A stretch of 64,000 bases of DNA from Hyphomonas polymorpha PS728 (GTDB lineage: Bacteria; Pseudomonadota; Alphaproteobacteria; Caulobacterales; Hyphomonadaceae). The position numbers and the translations under genes are program-made. Below, piece after piece: positions 50,960-60,180 of the stretch (positions are counted from its first letter, which is position 1; each line of letters opens with the position of its first letter). Location of the stretch: assembly GCF_000685315.1 (NCBI RefSeq), contig NZ_ARYM01000002.1:62001-126000 (forward strand). The letters run 5' to 3'. The notes under the pieces are model-generated. The model saw only the letters and a list, made by a program, of their open reading frames with translations, made no database searches and was not told where the DNA came from.

Positions 50960-51447
50960 TGGCGTCCGCGATCCGTCCCGCCCGGCCTGCAGATATGGAC
51001 GCCATCGCGGCGCTCAATGATGCAGCCTTTGGCGGACCCGATGAGGGGGCCATCGTGCGCGTCCTGCACCGCGATGGAGACAGCCTTCTGTCGCTGGTCG
51101 CCGAGGTGGGCGGGGAGATTGCCGGCCATATCGAGTTTTTCCGCATCTGGGTGAGTGGCGCGCCGCTGGCGGCGGGGCTCGGTCCGATGAGTGTCAGGCC
51201 GGGCCTTCAGAAGCAGGGCGTGGGCGCGGGGCTCATCCGGCATGGCCTCGCAGCCCTCAAGGAGGCAGGCGAAACGATCATTTTCGTGCTGGGGCATGAC
51301 ACGTACTATCCGAAATTCGGGTTCACCGAGGCGGCCGCCAAGCCCTTCAGCGCGCCCTGGTCAGGCCCGCATTTCATGGCGCTGCGCCTGGCGCCGGGCG
51401 GGCCGGAAGCCGGCAAACTGTCCTACCCTCCGGCTTTCGGCGGCTGA
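50959..51447 (+). CDS. GNAT N-acetyltransferase (YhbS-like)
   Basis: 162 residues, start overlapping the fmt stop. R-P-A-R-P-A-D-M-D-A-I near residue 5, G-P-M-S-V-R-P-G-L-Q-K-Q-G-V-G-A-G-L-I near 75 (acetyl-CoA loop), and H-D-T-Y-Y-P-K-F-G-F near 113 match the YhbS/COG3153 group. Substrate unknown. Position between fmt and truA is common in alphaproteobacteria. Confidence 0.85.
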   Translation: MASAIRPARPADMDAIAALNDAAFGGPDEGAIVRVLHRDGDSLLSLVAEVGGEIAGHIEFFRIWVSGAPLAAGLGPMSVRPGLQKQGVGAGLIRHGLAALKEAGETIIFVLGHDTYYPKFGFTEAAAKPFSAPWSGPHFMALRLAPGGPEAGKLSYPPAFGG

Positions 51448-51492
51448 ATGGCCAGTTGACCCGGCGCCCGGCCTTTGGCAGCGGGCTTTGTC

Positions 51493-52236
51493 ATGCCACG
51501 TTACAAGCTCCTCATTGAATATCACGGCGGCGCCTATCAGGGCTGGATGCGCCTGCCCGGCCTGCAGACTGTGCAGGGCGCGCTGGAGGAGGCTGCCGCC
51601 AAGCTGGATGGTGGGCCGGTGGAAGTGATCGGCGCGGGCCGGACGGACGCGGGCGTTCACGCCACCGGTCAGGTCGCCCATATGGATCTCCGGCAGGACC
51701 GGCCCAACAAGGTCGCCGATGCGATGAACTTCCATCTGCGGCCTCATCCGATTGCGGTGCTGAAAGCCGAAAAGGTGGAGGAGGATTTTCACGCGCGCTT
51801 CTCCGCCACGGCGCGGCATTACCGCTACGTGATCCTCAACCGGCGCGCAGACCTGACGGTGGACCGCGGCATCGCCTGGCGCGTTCCCTCGAAACTGGAT
51901 GCCGAGAAGATGCATGAGGCCGCGCAGTCTTTGATTGGCACACATGATTTCTCGACCTTCCGCGACACCGAATGCCAGGCGCTGAGCCCGGTAAAGACGC
52001 TGACGCGGTTAGGCGTGGCGCGCTATGGCGAACGGATCGAATTTACCTGTTCGGCGCCGAGCTTCATTCACCGGCAGGTGCGCTCGATGGTGGGCAGCCT
52101 CGTGGAAGTGGGGCGGGGGCACCGGCCCGTAAAATGGGCGCGGGAGATACTGGAAGCAGCCGACCGCACACGCTGCGGCCCGGTGGCGCCGGCCGATGGC
52201 CTCTTCCTCGAGCGCGTCGATTACGGCGCCGGCTGA
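51493..52236 (+). CDS. truA: tRNA pseudouridine(38-40) synthase TruA
   Basis: 247 residues from the ATG of M-P-R-Y-K-L; an upstream in-frame start adds six residues. The catalytic Asp lies in G-R-T-D-A-G-V-H-A near residue 52, with F-H-A-R-F-S-A near 103 and F-I-H-R-Q-V-R-S-M-V-G near 191. Makes pseudouridine in the anticodon arm. Last of the def-fmt-GNAT-truA group. Confidence 0.95.
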   Translation: MPRYKLLIEYHGGAYQGWMRLPGLQTVQGALEEAAAKLDGGPVEVIGAGRTDAGVHATGQVAHMDLRQDRPNKVADAMNFHLRPHPIAVLKAEKVEEDFHARFSATARHYRYVILNRRADLTVDRGIAWRVPSKLDAEKMHEAAQSLIGTHDFSTFRDTECQALSPVKTLTRLGVARYGERIEFTCSAPSFIHRQVRSMVGSLVEVGRGHRPVKWAREILEAADRTRCGPVAPADGLFLERVDYGAG

Positions 52237-52308
52237 CGCGAAGGCAATCCTGTGCAGCCCGGTTTTTCGGGGTTAGCCTTCCTCCAGACAAGATGAGGAG
52301 GAATGCCA

Positions 52309-53544
52309 ATGGCCATTGATTTCACGATTCCGGAAGACGCAAAGGAAGTGCGCGAGCGCGTGCGCCGCTGGGTGCAGGAAGAGTGCATTCCCGCCGAAAA
52401 GGAGATGGCTGCGGGCAAACCTTACAAGGAAGTTCTCGCCGCGCTGCGCACGAAAGCGCGCGGGCAGGGGCTTTGGCTGCCCTTCATTCCGAAGGAGCAT
52501 GGCGGGATGGGGCTCGGGCCGCTGGCCAATGCCCTTGTGCAGATGGAACTGGGGCAAAGCCATCTGGGCGCGCTGTCGATGAATTCTCAGGGCCCGGACG
52601 ATGCGACCATGCTGACGCTGCTGGCGCATGGCACTGATTTCCAGAAAGAGAAGTATCTGAAGCCCATCCTGAATGGCGAAAAGCGCGTCTGCTATTCGAT
52701 GACCGAGAAGGCGGCTGGCGCCGACGCGACCGGCATGCAAACGGTGGCCGTGAAGGACGGCAAGGGGAATTACGTTCTCAATGGCGAGAAGTGGTTCTCT
52801 TCGGCGGCGACGGCGGCTGACATCGCGGTGGTGATGGCCAAGACCAATCCGGACGCGCCGCGCCATCAGCAATTTTCCACCTTCATCGTCGAGTTGCCCA
52901 ATCCCGGCTACAAGATCATCCGCGACATCCCGACCATGGCGGTGCATGGCAAGCACTATACCGAGATGGGCGGGGGCCATGCCGAGGTGAAGATCGAAAA
53001 CCTGGTCGTGCCCGAAGCAAACCTGCTGGGCGGGGAAGGGATGGGCTTTGCCATGGGCCAGCACCGGCTTGCCTATGGCCGCCTGCGCCACGGCATGCAC
53101 AATGTGGCCATGGCCCAGCGCGCGCTTGATCTGGCTACGGAGCAGGTGACAACGCGGTCTACCTTCGGCAAGGGGCTGGAGGATCGTCAGGGCGTGCAGT
53201 TCATGCTGGCCGAATGTGCCAGCCAGCTCTACATCGCGCGCCTGATGCTGATTCACATCGCCTACAAGGCAGAGAACGGCATGGACATCCGCCAGGAAAA
53301 CGGCATCGCCAAGGTGTTCCTCGCCAACATGGTTCACAAGGTGGTCGATACGGCCATCCAGCTTCACGGCGCGCTCGGCTACTCGCTCGATACGCCGCTC
53401 GCGGCCTGGTATACGCATATCCGCTCCCAGCGCCTCGTGGATGGGCCCGATGAAGTGCACAAATGGATCACGGGCAAGAATGTCATCCGCGCCTACAAGA
53501 AGGATGGCACCACGGCGGCGGCGGCAGGCGGAGATATTCTGTGA
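52309..53544 (+). CDS. Acyl-CoA dehydrogenase family protein
   Basis: 411 residues from the second ATG of A-T-G-C-C-A-A-T-G, because GAGGAGG is 8 bases before it and too close to the first. C-Y-S-M-T-E-K-A-A-G near residue 128, W-F-S-S-A-A near 156, R-S-T-F-G-K-G near 282 and the C-terminal G-A-L-G-Y-S near 354 fit FAD acyl-CoA dehydrogenases (ACAD10/11-like). Oxidises acyl-CoA at the alpha-beta bond. The EthD gene starts in its stop (GTGA). Confidence 0.9.
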   Translation: MAIDFTIPEDAKEVRERVRRWVQEECIPAEKEMAAGKPYKEVLAALRTKARGQGLWLPFIPKEHGGMGLGPLANALVQMELGQSHLGALSMNSQGPDDATMLTLLAHGTDFQKEKYLKPILNGEKRVCYSMTEKAAGADATGMQTVAVKDGKGNYVLNGEKWFSSAATAADIAVVMAKTNPDAPRHQQFSTFIVELPNPGYKIIRDIPTMAVHGKHYTEMGGGHAEVKIENLVVPEANLLGGEGMGFAMGQHRLAYGRLRHGMHNVAMAQRALDLATEQVTTRSTFGKGLEDRQGVQFMLAECASQLYIARLMLIHIAYKAENGMDIRQENGIAKVFLANMVHKVVDTAIQLHGALGYSLDTPLAAWYTHIRSQRLVDGPDEVHKWITGKNVIRAYKKDGTTAAAAGGDIL

Positions 53545-53909
53545 TCAAACTGACCTTCTGTCTGCGGCGCCTGCCGCATCTCAGCCGGGAGGAGTTTCAG
53601 CGCTACTGGCGGGAGCAGCACGCCCCGCTGGTGGCCGCCAGGGCAAAGACGCTGGGGATCGTGCGGTATGAGCAGGTTCATGCAGGTTTTGACGCGATGA
53701 GCGAGGCCATCCGTGCCTCCCGCAACGCGCCCGAACCCTATGACGGTATTGCCGAAATCTGGTTCGAGAGCGAAGAGGCCATGCAGGCCGCCGGGCGCAA
53801 TCCCGGCGTGTCGGAAGCCGCGCGCGAGTTGCTGGAGGATGAGCGCAAGTTCATCGATCTTGAAAACTCACCCCTCTGGTACAACTGCGTTCACACGATA
53901 GTCGGGTGA
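53541..53909 (+). CDS. EthD domain protein
   Basis: 122 residues from a GTG overlapping the dehydrogenase stop (GTGA). F-Q-R-Y-W-R-E-Q-H-A-P-L near residue 19 is the EthD motif, and Y-D-G-I-A-E-I-W-F near 70 closes the ferredoxin-like fold. EthD proteins are dimeric alpha/beta barrels, some needed for ether or fuel degradation; with the coupled acyl-CoA dehydrogenase a role in breakdown of an organic compound is plausible. No ATG start is available. Confidence 0.82.
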   Translation: MIKLTFCLRRLPHLSREEFQRYWREQHAPLVAARAKTLGIVRYEQVHAGFDAMSEAIRASRNAPEPYDGIAEIWFESEEAMQAAGRNPGVSEAARELLEDERKFIDLENSPLWYNCVHTIVG

Positions 53910-53912
53910 TCC

Positions 53913-55115
53913 TCACCCCTCATTCGTACCCAGAGCATCGGCGAGGTCGGCGAGAATGTCCTCGGCGTCTTCCAGGCCCACGGAGAGGCGCACGAGGCCG
54001 TCGCTGATGCCGTGTTCGATGCGTTCCTCGCGGCTGTAGGTGGAATGGGTCATGCTGGCGGGGTGCTGAATCAGGGTTTCGGCATCCCCCAGGCTGACGG
54101 CGCAGCGGATCATCCGCAGGCGGTTCATCATGGCAATGCCCGCTTCATAGCCGCCTTTCAGCTCCAGCGCGATCATGCCGCCAAAGCCCGGCATCTGGCG
54201 CTTTGCCAGCTCATGCTGCGGATGGCTTTCAAGGCCGGGATAATAGACCGTCTCGACGCCGGGCTGCGCTTCCAGCCACCGGGCCACTCTGAGGCCGCTT
54301 TCGCAATGGCGCGCCATGCGCAGCTGCAGGGTCTTGAGGCCCCGCATCACCAGCATGGCGTTGAAGGGCGACATGACCGATCCCGTCATGTCTTTCACGC
54401 CCACCATGCGCACTTCCTTGATGGCCTCGGCGCGGCCGAGCACCATGCCCGCGACAAGGTCGCCATGGCCGCCGAGATATTTGGTGGCCGAATGGACGAC
54501 GAAATCCGCGCCAAGCTCAATCGGCCGGGTCAGCAGGGGGGTGGCATAGGTATTGTCGACGGCAACCAGCGCGCCGGCCTCATGGGCAGTGCGCGCGGCG
54601 GCGCGGATGTCGACCAGGCGCATGTTCGGATTGGCCGGCGTCTCGAAATAGACAAGGCGCGTCTTCCCGCTGATCGCGGCGGCCAGGTTTTCCGGTTCCC
54701 GCAGGTCTACATGGGTGATCTTGATGCCAAAGCGGGAAAGCCCGTCGCGCATGAAGGCAAAGGTGCAGCCATAGAGCGTCTTGTCGGTGATGATCTCATC
54801 GCCCGGCTTCAGCAGGGTCCACATCAGGGATGAGATGGCCCCCATGCCTGAGGCCGTGGCGAGGCCGGCTTCGGCCCCTTCCAGATTGGCAATCCGCGCT
54901 TCCAGCAGGGCAACGGTGGGGTTGGAGATGCGCGAATAGATGTGGCCCTCCGCTTCCCCGGCAAACAGGGCGCCGCCCGTTTCTGCATCGGGGAAGGCGA
55001 AGGTGGAGGTGAGGTGCAGGGGCGGGGTTAGCGCGAAGTCGTTCTTTGCCGGGTCGTATCCGTGATGGATCGCGCGGGTCGCCGGGCCCAGCGGGCGGGA
55101 AGCGTCAAAAGCCAT
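53913..55115 (-). CDS. Methionine gamma-lyase-like PLP enzyme
   Basis: 400 residues. Cys/Met metabolism PLP fold: S-R-I-S-N-P-T near residue 61, and the Schiff-base Lys212 in S-A-T-K-Y-L-G-G-H. L-Y-G-C-T-F with Cys117 is the active-site cysteine typical of methionine gamma-lyase (Cys116 in Pseudomonas putida) rather than cystathionine gamma-synthase, so Met breakdown to methanethiol, 2-oxobutyrate and ammonia is the best guess. AGGAGG precedes the ATG. Divergent from an Lrp-type regulator, as mdeA and mdeR are. Confidence 0.87.
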   Translation of the reverse strand: MAFDASRPLGPATRAIHHGYDPAKNDFALTPPLHLTSTFAFPDAETGGALFAGEAEGHIYSRISNPTVALLEARIANLEGAEAGLATASGMGAISSLMWTLLKPGDEIITDKTLYGCTFAFMRDGLSRFGIKITHVDLREPENLAAAISGKTRLVYFETPANPNMRLVDIRAAARTAHEAGALVAVDNTYATPLLTRPIELGADFVVHSATKYLGGHGDLVAGMVLGRAEAIKEVRMVGVKDMTGSVMSPFNAMLVMRGLKTLQLRMARHCESGLRVARWLEAQPGVETVYYPGLESHPQHELAKRQMPGFGGMIALELKGGYEAGIAMMNRLRMIRCAVSLGDAETLIQHPASMTHSTYSREERIEHGISDGLVRLSVGLEDAEDILADLADALGTNEG

Positions 55116-55186
55116 GGCAGTTCCTCCTGATCTAAGGTGATCTTAGCAGGAAACCATCGGCGATACTTGCCATATGCGCCCATTAC

Positions 55187-55204
55187 ATGCTCATGAATTA
55201 GCAT
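55187..55204. promoter_or_regulatory. Candidate Lrp-type operator
   Basis: ATGCT-N8-AGCAT dyad (55187-55191/55200-55204) in the AT-rich gap between the lyase and the divergent regulator, 22 bases before the regulator start. Lrp-family sites are AT-centred dyads of this size. No experiment; site inferred. Confidence 0.45.
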
Positions 55205-55225
55205 AATATGCCAATGAGGTACATT

Positions 55226-55696
55226 ATGGATGCTATAGATGCCAAGATCGTACGGGCGTTGCAGCGCGATGGGCGGCTGACCAATCTTGAATTGGCAGAG
55301 GAGGTGGGCCTCTCGCCCTCACCTTGCCTGCGGCGGGTGAAGAATCTGGAGGCGGCCGGCATCATCCAGGGGTATTCGGCGCTGGTGGACCAGAAGGCCT
55401 GCGGCTTCCCGATCACCTGTCTGGTGCGCATACGTCTCGCCAATCACGGGCAGGACACGGTGCGGGCCTTCGAGCAGAAGATTGCCGAAACGGACGCGGT
55501 GCTGGACTGCTATCTGATGACGGGCGGGGCCGACTATGAACTTCGCGTCGTTGCCCGCAGCCTGGACGATTATGAACAACTTGTGCGCCAGACCATCCAG
55601 ACACTGCCCGGCATTGCTTCAATTGAAACCAGTTTCGCCTATGGCGTGGTCAAGAAGTCGCGTATTCTTCCCGTCATTGCCCAAAAGGGTGCATAG
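55226..55696 (+). CDS. Lrp/AsnC family regulator
   Basis: 156 residues from the third in-frame Met, which has GAGG 7 bases before it and starts the Lrp pattern M-D-A-I-D-A-K-I-V-R. HTH N-L-E-L-A-E-E-V-G-L-S-P-S-P-C-L-R-R-V near residue 20-40, then the RAM/AsnC domain (D-C-Y-L-M-T-G-G-A-D-Y near 93). The MdeR-like place opposite a methionine gamma-lyase suggests it senses Met or a related amino acid and controls that gene. Confidence 0.88.
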   Translation: MDAIDAKIVRALQRDGRLTNLELAEEVGLSPSPCLRRVKNLEAAGIIQGYSALVDQKACGFPITCLVRIRLANHGQDTVRAFEQKIAETDAVLDCYLMTGGADYELRVVARSLDDYEQLVRQTIQTLPGIASIETSFAYGVVKKSRILPVIAQKGA

Positions 55697-55731
55697 CGGC
55701 CCGCCATGAAAACCTGCTAAGTAGCCCCTTG

Positions 55732-58575
55732 ATGACGCCTCCGACAAAATCCCCCCCGACGCTCCTGTCTGCTGGCCGCGCGCCCGCTTCCCGCCGTCCC
55801 GGCAAATGGCGCATTGCCGACATCATTGATGGCCGCGCGCTGCGGGTGAAGTTGACCGCTGCCGCGCTGGACAATCTCGGCAATGATGCTGCGGCCCGCA
55901 AGGCGGCGCTGAACCTGCTGCACGGGGCCATGTTCCGGGGCCGCCTGATCGCGCAGGAACGCCTGCAGCAGGGGGCCGATGGCCTCGACACGGCCCGGCT
56001 TCTCGCGGCGGTGCAGGACGAGGTGATCCACGCGCTTTATGATTTCACGGTCACCCATGTGCACCGCGCGTCCAACCCGACCGAGGCCGAGCGTCTCGCC
56101 ATCCTCGCCACGGGCGGCTATGGTCGCAGCGTGATGGCGCCCTCTTCGGACACAGACCTTTTGTTCCTCCGCGCCTACAAGGCCAGCCCCCACACAGAGA
56201 GCGTGATCGAATACATGCTCTATGCCCTGTGGGATATGGGGCTGAAAGTGGGGAACGCCTTCCGTACACCGATAGATTGCGTAAAGCTCGCCGCTGAAGA
56301 TGTGACCATCAAGACCAGCCTGCTGGACGCGCGGTTTATCTGCGGGGATGAGCTTCTGGCGACCGACATGATGGCGCTTTTCCAGAAGGATGCGATCAAG
56401 GGCAAGGATGCCCAGTTCATTGCCGACAAGCTGGCCGAGCGCGACGCGCGCCATACCCGAATGGGCGATGCGCGCTATGTGGTTGAGCCGAATGTGAAGG
56501 ACGGGAAGGGTGGGTTGCGGGATCTGCAGACGCTCTACTGGATCGTCAAGCACATGTATGGCGGCCGCACGCTGGAAGACGTCATGCGCGCTGGTCCGTT
56601 TACGGATCATGAGTATGTCATCTTCATCCGGGCGGCGCGTTTCCTCTGGACGGTGCGCTGCCATATGCACTTCGTGACCGGCCGCGCCGAAGACCGGCTG
56701 AGCTTTGACCTTCAGCCCGAGATTGCCGCGCGCATGGGCTACCGGGACCGGGAAGGCCAGCAGGGGGTGGAGCGCTTCATGAAGCGCTACTTCCTGGTGG
56801 CCAAGGATGTTGGCGGGCTGACCCGCATCCTGGCGGCAAAGCTGGAGGCTGATCACAAGAAAAAGCCCGAAGGCCTGCGCCGTTTCCTGCCGTCCCGCCC
56901 GCCCCAGCCATTGCCGGAGGAGGGGTTCCTGATCGAGGCTGGCCGCATCAACATCGCCGAAGACAAGGTAATGGCGGTTGACCCCCTCAACATGATCCGC
57001 CTGTTCACCATTGCCCGGCGCGAGCAGAAGGACATTCACCCCACCGCGCTGACGGCCCTGACCCGGAACCTCCGGGGTCTGAACGAACGTGTGCGCGAAA
57101 CAGATGAGGCGCGCGCGCTGATCCTGGATGCCATCCTCGGCGGCAAGGAACCTGGCCCGATATTGCGGCGCATGAACGAGGCCGGTGTTCTGGGCCGTGC
57201 CATCCCCGAATTTGGCTCCATCGTCGCGCAGACGCAGTTCAACATGTATCATCATTATACGGTGGATGAGCATACGCTGCGCGCGGTCGAGACGATTGCT
57301 GATCTCGAATATGGCCGGGGCAACACCGCGCCGCTGGCGACAGAACTGTTCGGCCAGATCGAGAACCGCCGCGCGCTCTATCTTGCCATGCTGCTGCATG
57401 ACACAGGCAAAGGGAAGGGCGACCAGCAGGAAGCCGGCATGCGCACGGCCCGCAAGGCCTGCGAACGGCTCGGCATTCCGGAGGAGGAAACCGATCTCGT
57501 CGTCTGGCTGGTCGGTCACCATCTGGAGATGAGCGAAACCGCGCAGAAACGGGACATCGGCGACCCGCGCACGGTGGCGACCTTTGCGCGCCTCGTCGGC
57601 TCGCTGGAGCGGCTGCGCCTTCTCTACATTCTCACGGTCGCCGATATCAAGGCGGTCGGCCCGGCGGTCTGGAACGCCTGGAAGGGCCAGCTTCTGGCTG
57701 ACCTCTATCACAACACGGCGGCCGCGCTGCGTGGGGGGCGTACGGATGAAGCGGCCGTTCAGGCAGAACTGGAACGGCGCGCGGAGAAACGCCGCGAAGC
57801 GCTGGTTGAGCGTATCGGCTCTGTGCCGGCCCTGCTGCTGGAACTGGAAACGGCTTACTGGACAGGCTTTGATCCTGACGACATCGCTTGGCATGCCGCC
57901 GCCCTCGCCAAGGGCGGAGATGTCGTCACCTCGCGCATGGCGCCCGAAGGCGGCGCCGTGGCGTTGCTCGTCTCAGGCAAGGACCGCACCGGCCTTTTTG
58001 CAGACCTTGCCGGCACGCTGGCGCGTCTGGGCGCCAACATTGTCGCCGCGCAGGTGTTCACCTCCAAGGGCGGGCGCATCGTCGACGTGTTCATGCTGCA
58101 GGACGCCCGCGGCCTCCCCTATGGCGAGGGCGACGGGCCGCGCCTTGCCAAACTCGAACACGCCATTCTCGGCGCGCTGGATGGCAAGGTGCCCAGCGGC
58201 ACGGTCAAATCCCGCGCCGGGCGCCGGGAGGCGGCTTTCCTGGTCCAGCCATCCGTGCAGATCCATGAGGACGTTTCGCTGGAATATACGGTGATCGACG
58301 TTGCCGCGCGTGACCGGCCGGGCCTGCTGCACGAAGTGGCCGAGGTGCTGGCAGACATGAAGCTCTCGATCCATTCGGCGCATGTCGGCTCCTATGGCGA
58401 GCGCGTGTTCGATGCGTTCTATGTGCGCCCCGATGGCGGGGCGGCGACGCTGTCGAAAGCCCGCAAAGAGGCGCTCCGCGAACGTCTTCTTGCCGTACTT
58501 TCCCGCGAAGAACCTGAAGGCCCGCACACCCCGGCCCGCAAGCTCAAACGCTCGCGCGCCGTGGACAGCTTCTGA
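55732..58575 (+). CDS. glnD: [Protein-PII] uridylyltransferase/uridylyl-removing enzyme
   Basis: 947 residues from the ATG (a TTG one codon earlier). Nucleotidyltransferase with G-R-S-V-M-A-P-S-S-D-T-D-L-L-F near residue 130; linker; HD domain with M-L-L-H-D-T-G-K-G near 557; and two C-terminal ACT domains (about 740-820 and 845-920) that bind glutamine. Adds UMP to PII when nitrogen is short and removes it when glutamine is plentiful. AAGTAGC stands before the start. Leads glnD-murJ-trpS. Confidence 0.96.
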   Translation: MTPPTKSPPTLLSAGRAPASRRPGKWRIADIIDGRALRVKLTAAALDNLGNDAAARKAALNLLHGAMFRGRLIAQERLQQGADGLDTARLLAAVQDEVIHALYDFTVTHVHRASNPTEAERLAILATGGYGRSVMAPSSDTDLLFLRAYKASPHTESVIEYMLYALWDMGLKVGNAFRTPIDCVKLAAEDVTIKTSLLDARFICGDELLATDMMALFQKDAIKGKDAQFIADKLAERDARHTRMGDARYVVEPNVKDGKGGLRDLQTLYWIVKHMYGGRTLEDVMRAGPFTDHEYVIFIRAARFLWTVRCHMHFVTGRAEDRLSFDLQPEIAARMGYRDREGQQGVERFMKRYFLVAKDVGGLTRILAAKLEADHKKKPEGLRRFLPSRPPQPLPEEGFLIEAGRINIAEDKVMAVDPLNMIRLFTIARREQKDIHPTALTALTRNLRGLNERVRETDEARALILDAILGGKEPGPILRRMNEAGVLGRAIPEFGSIVAQTQFNMYHHYTVDEHTLRAVETIADLEYGRGNTAPLATELFGQIENRRALYLAMLLHDTGKGKGDQQEAGMRTARKACERLGIPEEETDLVVWLVGHHLEMSETAQKRDIGDPRTVATFARLVGSLERLRLLYILTVADIKAVGPAVWNAWKGQLLADLYHNTAAALRGGRTDEAAVQAELERRAEKRREALVERIGSVPALLLELETAYWTGFDPDDIAWHAAALAKGGDVVTSRMAPEGGAVALLVSGKDRTGLFADLAGTLARLGANIVAAQVFTSKGGRIVDVFMLQDARGLPYGEGDGPRLAKLEHAILGALDGKVPSGTVKSRAGRREAAFLVQPSVQIHEDVSLEYTVIDVAARDRPGLLHEVAEVLADMKLSIHSAHVGSYGERVFDAFYVRPDGGAATLSKARKEALRERLLAVLSREEPEGPHTPARKLKRSRAVDSF

Positions 58576-58598
58576 GAATTGGTTCAACCGGGGAAACC

Positions 58599-60155
58599 AT
58601 GAGCCTCGCCCGAAACACTGCCGTTCAGGCATCGCTGACCCTGGCGAGCCGTATCCTGGGCCTCCTGCGGGATGTGATCCTGGCTGCCAAGATCGGGGCA
58701 GGGCCGGTGGGGGATGCCTGGGCAACCGCCCAGCAGTTTCCCAATCTCTTCCGGCGCATCTTTGCCGAAGGCGCCTTCGCCTCGGCCTTCGTGCCCTCCT
58801 ATGCCCGCACGCTGGAGGCCGAAGGGCCTGAAGCCGCGCAGAAGGTGGCGCAGGATGCCCTGCGCGTCCTCTTCGCCATGACGGCGGGGCTGACCGTCCT
58901 TGCCCAGATATTCATGCCCTGGGTGCTGCTGCTGATCCATGGCGGGCAGGCGGATGATCCGGAGCATTACAATCTCGCCGTGCTGCTCACCCGCATCACG
59001 ATGCCCTACCTTACCTTCATGGCCATCGGGGCGCTGCTTTCGGGCGTGCTGAATTCGGCAGAGCGCTTCATCCTTTCCGCCGGCGCCCCGACCGTACTCA
59101 ATCTCTGCCTCATCCCGGCCGGCCTGCTGGGCACAACGCCGGTCATCACGACCCAGTATGCCGCGATTGCCTTCCTGTTCGCCGGGTTGCTCCAGGCCGC
59201 GCTGCTCTGGTGGGGTGTCCGCCGTCAGAAGGTCCGTCTCAGCCTGCTCGGCTGGCCCCGGCTTACCCCGGCTGTGAAGAAGGTGCTGCTGCTGGCCGTG
59301 CCGGGCACGATTGCGGCCTCGGGCACGCAGATCAACATCATCGTCAGCCAGTCGCTCGCCAGTTTCGAGGTCAGCGCCAAGAGCTGGCTCTATGCCGCTG
59401 ACCGGCTCTACCAGCTGCCGCTCGGCCTTGTCGGCGTGGCGGTGGGCGTCGCCATCCTGCCGCGCCTCAGCCGCGCCGCGCGGGCAGGGGACGGGGAAGC
59501 AGGAAGCCGCACGATGGATGAAGGCCTCGGCCTTGCGATGGCGCTGACGCTGCCGGCGGCGGCCGCGCTGATGGTCGCGCCTGTCTTTCTGATTGATGCC
59601 TTCTTCGTGCGCGGCGCCTTCCTGCCATCGGACGCCGTGGCGGCGGGCGCGGCGCTCTTCCATTTCGCCTGGGGCGTGCCGGCCTTCGTGCTGATCAAGG
59701 TGCTCGCCCCGCCTTTCTTTGCGCGGGAAGATACCAAGACCCCGATGCGCTTTGCGCTCGTCTCGGTGGTCATCAATACGCTGCTCGGGGCTGGCCTCTT
59801 CTTCTGGCTGAAGCAGTCCGGCCAGTTGGGCTTTACCGGCCTCGCCGTCGCCACCTCCACCGCCTCCTGGGTCAATGCCCTGTTGCTGGCGGCGACGCTG
59901 GCCCGGCGCGGCTGGTACGTCCCCGGCCCCCGCGCGGTGTCCGGCCTCGTCCGGGCGCTGCTGGCCACGCTGATCCTGTCGGCAGCCATCTGGCTGATGC
60001 TGTGGCAACTCCCGGCAATCCAGGGCGCGCTGGGCGGCTCCAAGGAGATCGCCGCCGCTGTCATCGTGCTGGCCGGGGGCTTCATCTATGCCTTTGCTGC
60101 CCTGCTGACCGGGGCCGTGCGGCCAGGCGACATCCGGCAGGCTTTGCGCCGCTGA
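58599..60155 (+). CDS. murJ: Lipid II flippase MurJ (MviN)
   Basis: 518 residues, 14 membrane helices. Typical MOP-superfamily start T-L-A-S-R-I-L-G-L-L-R-D near residue 15, F-P-N-L-F-R-R-I-F-A-E-G-A-F-A-S-A-F-V-P near 48, and A-R-E-D-T-K-T-P near 374. Flips lipid II for cell-wall synthesis; essential in most bacteria. 23 bases after glnD, as is usual in alphaproteobacteria. Confidence 0.96.
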   Translation: MSLARNTAVQASLTLASRILGLLRDVILAAKIGAGPVGDAWATAQQFPNLFRRIFAEGAFASAFVPSYARTLEAEGPEAAQKVAQDALRVLFAMTAGLTVLAQIFMPWVLLLIHGGQADDPEHYNLAVLLTRITMPYLTFMAIGALLSGVLNSAERFILSAGAPTVLNLCLIPAGLLGTTPVITTQYAAIAFLFAGLLQAALLWWGVRRQKVRLSLLGWPRLTPAVKKVLLLAVPGTIAASGTQINIIVSQSLASFEVSAKSWLYAADRLYQLPLGLVGVAVGVAILPRLSRAARAGDGEAGSRTMDEGLGLAMALTLPAAAALMVAPVFLIDAFFVRGAFLPSDAVAAGAALFHFAWGVPAFVLIKVLAPPFFAREDTKTPMRFALVSVVINTLLGAGLFFWLKQSGQLGFTGLAVATSTASWVNALLLAATLARRGWYVPGPRAVSGLVRALLATLILSAAIWLMLWQLPAIQGALGGSKEIAAAVIVLAGGFIYAFAALLTGAVRPGDIRQALRR

Positions 60156-60180
60156 TCAAACGCGCTAAAGGCGCCAGACC

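Noticed and set aside
55717-57894. 725-codon open frame on the minus strand
   Set aside because: Antisense shadow of glnD, which has full domain evidence on the plus strand; the product is His/Arg-rich without any domain.
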